From NCBI GenBank assembly GCA_031289815.1, contig JAITOS010000118.1, forward strand, positions 1-6,622: 6,622 nucleotides of DNA, written 5' to 3'. The position numbers and the translations under genes were made by a program. Position 1 is the first letter of the stretch. The number at the start of each line of letters is the position of its first letter. Under the pieces are notes generated by a model. It was given only the letters and a program-made list of their open reading frames with translations. It searched no databases and was not told where the DNA came from. Below, piece after piece: positions 1 to 5,256 of this stretch. This stretch comes from Peptococcaceae bacterium (GTDB lineage Bacteria > Bacillota > Desulfitobacteriia > Desulfitobacteriales > Desulfitobacteriaceae).

Positions 1-258
1 TCTCGGCCATTGCGGTCTGTCTTGCCCCTCCATCCGCGGTCTTGGCCCCGCCGGTCTGGCTTGCCCTTCCATACCTGGGCGCGGTCCCGGCGGTCTCGGT
101 CTGAACCCATCCGGTCTTGGCCCTTGCGGTCTGGCTTGCCCTTCCATCCCCGGTCTTGGCCCCGCCGGTCTGGCTTGCCCTTCCGTCCCTGGGCGCGGCT
201 CCGGCGGTCTCGGTCTGAAGCCATCCGGTCTCGGCCCCTGCGGTCTGGCCTGCCCTTC
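1..258 (-). repeat. 114-bp in-frame tandem repeat in infB linker, about 2.3 copies visible
   Basis: Two full 114-base units (258-145 and 144-31) and the start of a third (30-1) lie in tandem. Each encodes 38 residues, beginning EGQARPQGPRPDGF and ending GQARPAGPRP plus two residues. By my reading the two full units differ at only three residues: E126/G164, T131/M169 and G143/R181. Each unit contains an internal half-repeat, EGQARP(Q/A)GPRP. The first unit has 11 prolines and 7 arginines. The period is a multiple of three, so copy-number change would keep the reading frame. The array probably continues past the window edge. Confidence 0.93.
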
Positions 259-576
259 GATCCCCGGACGCGGCTCTTGCGGTCTCGGTCTGGCTGGCGG
301 AGACTCTTGCTTTGTCTCTTTTATTTCCGTACTTCCTTTTTTCGCTTGAGTCAGATGATCCTCCGGGGAGACTAAAGTGTGGGGTTCAGGCGTTTTTTGT
401 ACCTGTTCCTTGCTTGGCGAACCAAGGACTTGACTGCGCAATTTTTCCACTTTATCCGCTTCCACTGCGCTCAAATGGTTCTTAACATCCACCTCCATAG
501 CCTGGAGTCTGCTGATAATATCTTTGCTGCTAAGGTTTAATTCTTTCGCTATTTCATGTACCCGAATATTTGTCAT
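1..576 (-). CDS. infB: Translation initiation factor IF-2, N-terminal part (3' end beyond window)
   Basis: IF-2 is the GTPase that places initiator fMet-tRNA on the 30S subunit and promotes subunit joining. Only the first 192 codons are here; the frame stays open to base 1, so the GTPase and tRNA-binding domains lie outside. Residues 1-48 (MTNIRVHEIAKELNL..., ending DKVEKLR) match the small IF2_N helical domain at the start of Bacilli IF-2. Residues 49-95 are a polar linker. Residues 96-192 are an Arg/Pro/Gly-rich low-complexity linker built from 38-residue repeats. The ATG at 576 is chosen because IF2_N begins there and a GGGGGTG ribosome binding site lies eight bases upstream. It follows ylxQ by 21 bases in the same operon. 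Identity is secure from domain and context; the linker composition is strain-variable in this family. Confidence 0.95.
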   Translation of the reverse strand, partial: MTNIRVHEIAKELNLSSKDIISRLQAMEVDVKNHLSAVEADKVEKLRSQVLGSPSKEQVQKTPEPHTLVSPEDHLTQAKKGSTEIKETKQESPPARPRPQEPRPGIEGQARPQGPRPDGFRPRPPEPRPGTEGQARPAGPRPGMEGQARPQGPRPDGFRPRPPGPRPGMEGQARPAGPRPRMEGQDRPQWPR

Positions 577-597
577 TATAAAAACACCCCCACATTT

Positions 598-918
598 TCA
601 ACACCCCATTGTATGCCCGGCCTCAACTCCTCTTTTTAATATTAAACGGGAAAACCCTTCATCCATGACCAAGACGACCGCACGCGGCGAAAGTCCTAAA
701 GCCTCTCCCAAGGTTCGTTTTTCTCCGGTGTTCAATACGGCGATACCGAGATCAGCGGCCCATTGCTGATATTTTTTCAGGGAACCCGGCGCATCCCCGG
801 CAATGATCAGCAACGCTCCTTTTCTTTTCTTCAAGCACGCTTCGACCGCCGTATCGCCTGCCGCGATTTTTCCCGCCCGACGCGCTAATCCTAACAGGTC
901 ATAGATTTCTGTCTTCAC
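598..918 (-). CDS. ylxQ: L7Ae/L30e-family K-turn RNA-binding protein YlxQ
   Basis: This is a small RNA-binding protein of the ribosomal L7Ae/L30e/S12e/Gadd45 family; B. subtilis YlxQ is known to bind kink-turn RNAs. The 106 residues cover the whole single-domain fold. The N-terminal block LLGLARRAGKIAAGDTAVE (residues 8-26), the strand GALLIIAGDA (34-43) and the later strand RAVVLVMDEGFS (79-90) are typical of the family. The start is GTG at 918, which overlaps the rnpM stop as GTGA, suggesting translational coupling. A GGAGGGG sequence lies about ten bases upstream, inside the end of rnpM. The product ends at TGA (600-598), 21 bases before infB. It probably acts in the cytoplasm on a structured RNA, but the target cannot be read from the sequence. 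Confidence 0.93.
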   Translation of the reverse strand: MKTEIYDLLGLARRAGKIAAGDTAVEACLKKRKGALLIIAGDAPGSLKKYQQWAADLGIAVLNTGEKRTLGEALGLSPRAVVLVMDEGFSRLILKRGVEAGHTMGC

Positions 919-1178
919 GAAGAAAGCTTCCCCTCCAATTGTATCAGTAAATCATTCGGCACTTCCATTTGAAAAGCTTTCTGCAAGCGATGTCCTTTCC
1001 AGGCGTTTTGTAAACAATCCCGTTGAGGACAGATATACGTCCCGCGCCCATTCCGTTTGCCGGTCGGATCTATTTCAATATTTCCTTCGGTTGTTCTGAC
1101 AATACGGATCAATTCCTTCTTTGCTTTCATCTGTTGGCATCCCAGACACATCCGCATGGGAACTTTGCGGGCTTTCAT
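915..1178 (-). CDS. rnpM: RNase P modulator RnpM (YlxR, DUF448)
   Basis: YlxR-domain protein, recently described in B. subtilis as a modulator that binds RNase P RNA and lowers its activity. The 87 residues match the usual length. Family hallmarks are RMCLGC at residues 9-14, the KKELIRIVR helix at 20-28, IDPTGKRNGRGTYIC at 36-50 and CLQNAWK at 55-61. Cysteines 11, 14, 50 and 55 form a CxxC...C-x4-C arrangement that could bind metal; this is inference, not shown for this protein. The ATG at 1178 lies four bases after the nusA stop. Its ribosome binding site (AAGGGG, seven-base spacing) is inside the last nusA codons, so translation is probably coupled. It overlaps ylxQ by four bases. Confidence 0.94.
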   Translation of the reverse strand: MKARKVPMRMCLGCQQMKAKKELIRIVRTTEGNIEIDPTGKRNGRGTYICPQRDCLQNAWKGHRLQKAFQMEVPNDLLIQLEGKLSS

Positions 1179-1182
1179 CCCG

Positions 1183-2655
1183 TCACCCCTTTTTCTTTTT
1201 CTTATCCTTGCGGCTGGCTTTTTCGGCGCTACCAGGTTCCGCCAACGGCTCTTCGTCGGCAGCGCTGGCGCTCTCTGTCTCCGGCGCCCCGGTATCGGAA
1301 AGCTCGTTCACCCTCGCTTCATCCTTGCCTTCATTTTCCTGAGACGGAGCCTCTTCTTCTCTGGCAGCGTACTCCCCGTTCTCACTGTCTACTTCGCTAT
1401 ACGCAACCGTATCCCCTGCATCCTGTCCCTCTTCGTTATTGACAGCATTCTCGTCATATTCGCCGTCATACTCGCTGTATTCGCCGTCGTACTCGCCATA
1501 CTCGTCGTCGTATTCGCCGTCATACGCCTCATCGTACTCGCTGTACTCGTCGTCATATTCGCCGTACTCATCGTACTCGTCATACTCCTGGTACTCATTC
1601 TGCTGTGGCAGTAAGTTTTGCGCCGCGGCCTGCGATTCACTTTTAATATCGATCTTCCAACCAGTCAATTTTGCCGCCAGACGGGCATTTTGCCCCTCTT
1701 TGCCGATCGCCAGCGATAATTGATAATCGGGAACGACCACCAAGGCCGTTTTTTCAACATTTTTAGCGTATACGCAAACCACCTTTGCCGGGGATAAGGA
1801 ATTGGCGACAAATTCCTCCGGATCCGTCGAGAAATTAATAATATCGATCTTCTCGCCTTTCAGTTCCGTGACAATCGCCTGTACCCGGCTTCCTTTGGGC
1901 CCTACGCAAGCGCCGACCGGATCCACATTGGGATCCTTGGAGAGAACCGCGATCTTGGAGCGCGCTCCCGCTTCTCTTGATATGCCTTTGATTTCCACCA
2001 AGCCGTCGTGTATTTCCGGAACTTCCAGTTCAAACAAGCGCTTGATCAGCCCCGGATGGGTATGGGATAACATGATCAGCGGCCCTTTATTCGTCTTTTT
2101 CACCTCAACGACGTAGGTCTTGATTCGTTCAAACGCCTGATACGTTTCTCCCGGCACCTGTTCCTGCACGGGCAGAATCGCTTCTACCCTGCCCAAATCG
2201 ATAATGACGTTTTTCTGCTCATATCTTTGCACGATCCCGGTGACGATGTCGCCCTCACGATTAATAAATTCATCGTATATCATTCCCCGTTCCGCTTCCC
2301 TGATCCGCTGCACGACGACTTGCTTCGCCGTCTGCGCGGCGATCCGTCCGAAATCGCGGGGCGTAACTTCATATTCCACGATATCATCGAGCGTATAGTT
2401 GGGATCGATCTTTTTTGCTTCTTCCAGATCCACTTCGGCGCGGGGGTCCTCCACCTTTTCCGCCACGGTTTTCCGCGTGAATACTTTAAATTCGCCGGTT
2501 AAGCGGTCAATACTGACTCTGACATTCTGCAATGAACCAAAATTCTTTTTATACGCGGAAATGAGCGCTGCCTCAATCGCTTCAAATAATACCTCTGAGG
2601 CGATTCCTCTTTCCTTTTCCAATTCATGGAGCGCCTCAATGAACTCCATATTCAT
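1183..2655 (-). CDS. nusA: Transcription termination/antitermination factor NusA with long acidic tail
   Basis: NusA binds RNA polymerase and nascent RNA and controls pausing, termination and antitermination. Domains in order: N-terminal polymerase-binding domain (about 1-125, starting MEFIEALHELEKERGI), S1 (about 133-200), KH1 (about 205-275, loop GPKG at 252-255) and KH2 (about 280-345, loop GKEG at 318-321 followed by QNARLAAKLTGWKI). The conserved core ends near residue 345, where the B. subtilis protein (about 371 residues) is almost finished. Here a further roughly 145 residues follow: a Tyr/Asp/Glu repeat (354-400), a Glu/Asp/Ser/Ala segment (401-480) and a basic end, KDKKKKKG. It starts at ATG 2655, eleven bases after a strong AAAGGAGG; ATG 2649 is the alternative start. 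It lies 104 bases after rimP and four bases before rnpM. Confidence 0.97.
   Translation of the reverse strand: MNMEFIEALHELEKERGIASEVLFEAIEAALISAYKKNFGSLQNVRVSIDRLTGEFKVFTRKTVAEKVEDPRAEVDLEEAKKIDPNYTLDDIVEYEVTPRDFGRIAAQTAKQVVVQRIREAERGMIYDEFINREGDIVTGIVQRYEQKNVIIDLGRVEAILPVQEQVPGETYQAFERIKTYVVEVKKTNKGPLIMLSHTHPGLIKRLFELEVPEIHDGLVEIKGISREAGARSKIAVLSKDPNVDPVGACVGPKGSRVQAIVTELKGEKIDIINFSTDPEEFVANSLSPAKVVCVYAKNVEKTALVVVPDYQLSLAIGKEGQNARLAAKLTGWKIDIKSESQAAAQNLLPQQNEYQEYDEYDEYGEYDDEYSEYDEAYDGEYDDEYGEYDGEYSEYDGEYDENAVNNEEGQDAGDTVAYSEVDSENGEYAAREEEAPSQENEGKDEARVNELSDTGAPETESASAADEEPLAEPGSAEKASRKDKKKKKG
1456..1596 (-). repeat. Tyr/Asp/Glu codon repeat in the nusA tail
   Basis: This stretch encodes NusA residues 354-400, made almost only of Y, D, E, G and S. 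Fourteen tyrosines fall at 355, 358, 361, 364, 367, 371, 374, 378, 382, 386, 389, 393, 396 and 400, always three or four residues apart. Short motifs recur, such as EYDDEY at 366-371 and 381-386, and EYSEYD at 370-375 and 392-397. At the DNA level it is an imperfect degenerate array of GAGTAC/GAATAT-type codon pairs, with synonymous changes between copies. That pattern suggests the array is old enough to have diverged while its amino-acid pattern was kept. The opposite strand reads as an artificial hydrophobic Ile/Val/Leu/Ala stretch. Confidence 0.9.
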
Positions 2656-2759
2656 TTTCTATGTTTCCTCCTTTGTTCCTTCCCCATTCTGTCTCCGATC
2701 CATCTCTTCCGTCCATACATCTCCTTACCGCCAAAGCGAGCCAGCCCCATCGAACGCTC

Positions 2760-3218
2760 TTAAAATTCAACGTACAGGTTCGCTTGCAAAATCAAGTCCC
2801 TGGGAATACTGATTCTCTCGTCTTCATATTCCAGAATCACACAGGCGTCCGCCAGCCCTATCAGGCCCCCTACAAATTCTTTATAGCTCTGGATCGGGGC
2901 GGAGGTCCGGATCTTCACCATATGCCCTGTAAAGCGTTCAAAGTCCGCGTCGCTTTTCAGCGGTCTCTCCACCCCCGGCGAGGACACTTCCAATATATAC
3001 GCCTGCGCGATGAATTCTTCCTGATCCAGCCTGCGACTCAATTCCCGGCTTACAGCGGCGCAATCATCTAAATCAACGCCGCCTGCTTTATCGATATACA
3101 ATCGCAGATACCAATAAGCTCCCTCTTTTATATATTCAACATCAATGAGTTCAAAGCCTTTTTCAGAAATAAGCGGCTCCGCGATTGTCACTACTTGCCG
3201 CTTTATCGCCTGGTTCAT
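2760..3218 (-). CDS. rimP: Ribosome maturation factor RimP
   Basis: RimP assists late assembly of the 30S subunit. The 152 residues match the family length. The N-terminal alpha/beta domain includes GFELIDVEYIKEG (21-33) and the strand WYLRLYIDK (36-44). The signature SSPGVERPL lies at 79-87, followed by the C-terminal Sm-like domain with MVKIRT (100-105) and a strand ending near residue 150. The ATG at 3218 is chosen because GAAGGAAGAAGGA lies just upstream and the encoded protein then begins like other RimP proteins. The frame stays open upstream to a GTG at 3341, but that extension would translate a leader hairpin and adds an Arg/Lys-rich stretch unlike the family. It is the first gene of the operon, with a promoter and attenuator-like hairpin in front. 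Confidence 0.95.
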   Translation of the reverse strand: MNQAIKRQVVTIAEPLISEKGFELIDVEYIKEGAYWYLRLYIDKAGGVDLDDCAAVSRELSRRLDQEEFIAQAYILEVSSPGVERPLKSDADFERFTGHMVKIRTSAPIQSYKEFVGGLIGLADACVILEYEDERISIPRDLILQANLYVEF

Positions 3219-3320
3219 GCCATTCCTTCTTCCTTCAGCCAGCCTTTTTTCCCTATCCCGCTTTTCGTCAACGAGCCGTTTTTTGCGATCCGTTGGCGGA
3301 CGATCACCAGCATACAAATG

Positions 3321-3346
3321 AAAAAGTGGGTTTGAACCCACTTTTT
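3321..3346 (-). terminator. Attenuator-like hairpin in the rimP-nusA-infB leader
   Basis: Perfect inverted repeat with 12-base arms (3346-3335 and 3332-3321). In the transcript, AAAAAGUGGG pairs with CCCACUUUUU around a small loop, then CAUUU follows: a G/C core with a U-tract, as in an intrinsic terminator. It starts about 20 bases after the predicted transcription start and ends about 100 bases before the rimP start codon. No gene ends immediately upstream, so premature termination of the rimP operon is the natural reading. Leader RNAs in front of rimP, and NusA-dependent feedback on this operon, are known in Bacilli. The function here is inferred. Confidence 0.8.
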
Positions 3347-3371
3347 ACTAAATCTCAGACTTCTTGATGAT

Positions 3372-3400
3372 ACTATATCATATCCCGTTTAAAAGTTCAA
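3372..3400 (-). promoter_or_regulatory. Sigma-A promoter for the rimP-nusA-rnpM-ylxQ-infB operon
   Basis: Read on the minus strand: -35 TTGAAC (3400-3395), a 17-base spacer, and -10 TATAGT (3377-3372) preceded by TGA, giving an extended -10 element. Five of six bases match the -10 consensus and four of six the -35. Upstream are A/T tracts (3430-3401) that could serve as an UP element. The transcript would start near 3365, giving a leader of about 150 bases. A 15-bp inverted repeat (3367-3381) is centred on the -10 box. The start point is predicted from spacing only. Confidence 0.75.
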
Positions 3401-3401
3401 C

Positions 3402-3599
3402 ATTCGTTCTTCTAAATAAATTTTTTTGGTAATGTATCCTGCTATTTTTGCCCGCCCTCATTTTTTCAGAAAGTTTTTCGCCTCTAAAAAGCCGCCGACA
3501 TGAATAGCGCCTCATTTTATGCCGTAATTGACGGCGCGACGGAAGCACGCCGCTTGCTATACCGCAAACGCGATCTCGCGGCGTTAATTTGACAGCGGC
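3402..3599. other. Non-coding gap between surE and the rimP promoter, with GC-rich inverted repeats
   Basis: Part of the 381-base gene-free stretch 3219-3599. The half next to surE (3480-3599) is GC-rich: an inverted repeat with 7-base arms ACGCCGC/GCGGCGT (3547-3584), a small dyad GCCGT/ACGGC (3521-3535), and AGCCGC at 3594-3599 complementary to a GCGGCTTTTT sequence (3486-3495). These might fold as a terminator for the surE transcript, but no compact hairpin with a U-tract stands out. The other half (3402-3479) is AT-rich upstream promoter DNA. A 30-codon plus-strand open frame (3500-3592) has no ribosome binding site. Confidence 0.5.
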
Positions 3600-4367
3600 T
3601 TAATCTTCCGCGGCCAGCGATTTTTTCAATATTTCCGCCTGCGGATAATCCGTCAAATCATAGTGCAGCGGAGTAAGCGAAATGTACCCCTGCCGCACGG
3701 CCCCGATATCCGTTTCCTCATTATCCACGTCCCTGAGGGTGCCCGCCTGCCAGTAATACTTGCGCCCGCGCGGATCCGTCCGCGATTCGAAGATGTCATC
3801 GTACTCCGCTTTACCTAAGCAAGTGACCTTCATCCCTTTCCATTCAGCCGCGGGAAGGGCCGGCAAATTAATGTTGAGCAGCGCGATATTGATCTGCTCC
3901 ATCAAGCGGATCAGGAGCGCGAGACGTTCGTCCAGCCAATGGGCGGCTTCTACAAAGCGGGGTTTGCTTATACTGGGTACCGAGACCGCAATCGAGCGGA
4001 TCCCCAGAAAGGCGCCCTCCATCGCCGCGGAAACGGTTCCGGAATAGAACACGTCCGTTCCCAAATTATAGCCCCGGTTAATTCCGGAAATCAGCACCTC
4101 CGGTTTGGCCGCCAAGTTTCCCTGAAGCGCGATTTTTACGCTGTCGGCGGGCGTCCCTCTGACAGAGAACCCCTTCTCCTGGTTTGCCAGCGTATGCTCC
4201 TCCACAAACAAGGGATCAAAGAGGGTGATGGAATGGCCTTTGGCGGATTGCTGCCTTTCCGGCGCGGATATGGTTAAAGAATGTGCGCCGCTCCTGGCGA
4301 GCGCCGTATAAAGGGTTTGGATCCCGGCGGCGTGGAAACCGTCGTCATTGGTCAGCAAAATACGCAA
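3600..4367 (-). CDS. surE: 5'/3'-nucleotidase SurE
   Basis: SurE is a metal-dependent phosphatase that removes phosphate from nucleoside 5'- or 3'-monophosphates; it is often linked to survival in stationary phase. The 255 residues match the family. Metal and active-site motifs are visible: TNDDG (6-10, with D8 and D9), the serine of RQQSAKGHSIT (S41), SGINRGYNLG (94-103, with N97), GTPADSV (71-77) and YSGTVSAAMEG (108-118). The start is TTG at 4367, since the family begins MRILLTNDDG and no ATG or GTG lies in frame nearby. The ribosome binding site is weak (GCGGGTG). It follows the YpmA-like gene by 14 bases and is probably the last gene of the folE transcript. B. subtilis itself lacks SurE as far as I recall. 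Confidence 0.95.
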   Translation of the reverse strand: MRILLTNDDGFHAAGIQTLYTALARSGAHSLTISAPERQQSAKGHSITLFDPLFVEEHTLANQEKGFSVRGTPADSVKIALQGNLAAKPEVLISGINRGYNLGTDVFYSGTVSAAMEGAFLGIRSIAVSVPSISKPRFVEAAHWLDERLALLIRLMEQINIALLNINLPALPAAEWKGMKVTCLGKAEYDDIFESRTDPRGRKYYWQAGTLRDVDNEETDIGAVRQGYISLTPLHYDLTDYPQAEILKKSLAAED

Positions 4368-4381
4368 AATAACACCCGCTT

Positions 4382-4570
4382 TTACTCTACTTCATAGACT
4401 GATATGACCATTTCTTCTTCTCTTTTAGCTAAACCGAACATCAAATGATATCTCTTTAAATTTTTATTGAGAAAATCTACGATTTTATAGACTTCCGGAT
4501 TGGCTTCGACTCTTTGCGTCGCCAATAATTCAAGTTTCCCTTTGGCCTGTTCTTGCATCTCTTCTTGCAT
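4382..4570 (-). CDS. ypmA: YpmA-like DUF4264 small protein
   Basis: A 62-residue protein resembling the YpmA/DUF4264 family of Bacilli, whose function is unknown. The recognisable core is KLELLATQRVEANPEVYKIV (12-31), followed by DFLNKNLKRYHLMFGLA and a short final strand, MVISVYEV (54-61). There is no signal peptide or membrane segment, so it is probably cytoplasmic. The start is ATG 4570, with AAGGGG seven bases upstream, eleven bases after the folE stop. A second ATG four codons later (4558) arises from a 12-base duplication, so the first residues read MQEE-MQEQ. The frame is also open upstream into folE, but that extension is just folE read out of frame. Family assignment is from memory of the pattern and moderately sure; that it is a real gene is more certain. 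Confidence 0.8.
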   Translation of the reverse strand: MQEEMQEQAKGKLELLATQRVEANPEVYKIVDFLNKNLKRYHLMFGLAKREEEMVISVYEVE

Positions 4571-4581
4571 CTCTTTTCCCC

Positions 4582-5151
4582 TTACCTTCTGCCGTGGATG
4601 AGGGCGAAACCCTCGGATCGAGTAGCCGAGCTGGAACTGAAAACCCCCCTGACCGCCGAAGTCAGGGTTTGCGATCCGGGTTTTTTTACCCCCCGCATCG
4701 TCATGCACATATGTTCCGCCTCGATCACGACTAAAACGCCCAGCGGCTTGAGGGCCGTCATGATCGAATCCGCGATCTGTGAGGTTAAACGCTCCTGTAA
4801 CTGCGGGCGGCGGGCGTAACCGTCCACCACCCGGACGATCTTCGACAAACCGGTCACTTTGCCTTTGCGGGGAATATAGGCGACGTGCGCCTGCCCGTAA
4901 AAAGGAACCAAATGATGTTCACACATGGAATACAGAGGGATGTCCTTCACAATCACCATTTCCTCATGCTCGGCGTTAAATTGGACGTCGAGATAGCGGC
5001 TCGGATCTTCACGCAAGCCGCTGAATATCTCTTCGTACATCTTCGCCACCCTTTTCGGCGTATCTTTTAAGCCTTCCCGCGCCGGATCCTCCCCGATCGC
5101 TTCCAGGATCAGCTTCACGGCGTTTTCTATCTTTTCCTTGTCAATGTCCAT
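4582..5151 (-). CDS. folE: GTP cyclohydrolase I FolE (type IA, zinc-dependent)
   Basis: FolE converts GTP to 7,8-dihydroneopterin triphosphate, the first step of tetrahydrofolate synthesis. It works as a cytoplasmic decamer. The 189 residues match the usual bacterial length. Zinc ligands are present: SMCEHHLVPFYG (75-86, Cys77 and His80) and HMCMTMRGV (147-155, Cys149). Other hallmarks are EGLKDTPKRVAKMYEE (26-41), GLSKIVRVVDGYARRPQLQE (101-120) and KPGSQTLTSAVRGVF (157-171). The start at ATG 5151 is supported by GGGGAGG seven bases upstream. It follows the TPR gene after 92 bases holding a weak terminator and an 8-base inverted repeat, so it probably begins a new transcription unit with ypmA and surE. 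In B. subtilis this gene (mtrA) sits with mtrB; no mtrB is seen here. Confidence 0.97.
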   Translation of the reverse strand: MDIDKEKIENAVKLILEAIGEDPAREGLKDTPKRVAKMYEEIFSGLREDPSRYLDVQFNAEHEEMVIVKDIPLYSMCEHHLVPFYGQAHVAYIPRKGKVTGLSKIVRVVDGYARRPQLQERLTSQIADSIMTALKPLGVLVVIEAEHMCMTMRGVKKPGSQTLTSAVRGVFSSSSATRSEGFALIHGRR

Positions 5152-5190
5152 CCGAACGCCTCCCCGAGATCTTCCCGCCTTGTTTCCTTC

Positions 5191-5214
5191 GTTAAAATCC
5201 GTCTCAATTTTAAC
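5191..5214. promoter_or_regulatory. Perfect 8-bp inverted repeat upstream of folE
   Basis: Arms GTTAAAAT (5191-5198) and ATTTTAAC (5207-5214) are separated by eight bases, 40 bases before the folE start codon. On the minus strand the upstream arm contains TAAAAT, five of six matches to a -10 box, but the matching -35 (TTTTCT at 17-base spacing) is poor. It could be an operator, a weak promoter region or an AT-rich mRNA hairpin. It lacks a following U-tract, so a terminator is unlikely. It does not match a regulator motif I recognise. Confidence 0.4.
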
Positions 5215-5225
5215 ATTTTTCCGGC

Positions 5226-5256
5226 AAAAAGAAAATGGGCCTTTTACGCTAAGGCC
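5226..5256 (-). terminator. Weak intrinsic terminator at the end of the TPR gene
   Basis: In minus-strand RNA, GGCCUU (5256-5251) pairs with AAGGCC (5243-5238) around a seven-base loop that includes the stop codon, followed by the U-rich tail CAUUUUCUUUUU (5237-5226). The stem is only six base pairs, so termination may be partial. Its position directly at the gene end supports the call. Confidence 0.5.

Noticed and set aside
10..375. A plus-strand Arg/Ser/Pro-rich repeated open frame
   Set aside because: It is the shadow of the infB Arg/Pro/Gly repeat; infB has the IF2_N domain, a ribosome binding site and operon context on the minus strand.
1456..1596. A CRISPR array or mobile-element repeat
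   Set aside because: The units are short, imperfect, without spacers and entirely in frame within nusA, so this is a coding low-complexity repeat.
1057..1614. A plus-strand open frame with a long Ile/Val/Leu/Ala/Phe stretch resembling a multi-pass membrane protein
   Set aside because: It is the exact antisense of the nusA Tyr/Asp/Glu repeat, where complements of GAN and TAN codons read as hydrophobic residues. NusA on the other strand is certain and no ribosome binding site supports this frame.
3219..3341. A 41-residue N-terminal extension of RimP starting at GTG 3341
   Set aside because: It would start inside the leader hairpin, only about 25 bases after the predicted transcript start, has no ribosome binding site and does not resemble RimP. 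The ATG at 3218 has a good site and gives the family length.
4637..4667. A terminator-like hairpin inside the 3' part of folE (CCCTGAC/GTCAGGG followed by GGGTTTTC)
   Set aside because: It coincides with the conserved codons for the QTLTSAVRGVF motif and the T-run is short, so it is most likely a by-product of coding constraint. Partial termination cannot be excluded.
4571..4708. A 46-residue N-terminal extension of the YpmA-like protein reaching into folE
   Set aside because: The extension is folE coding sequence in another frame; ATG 4570 has its own ribosome binding site directly after the folE stop.
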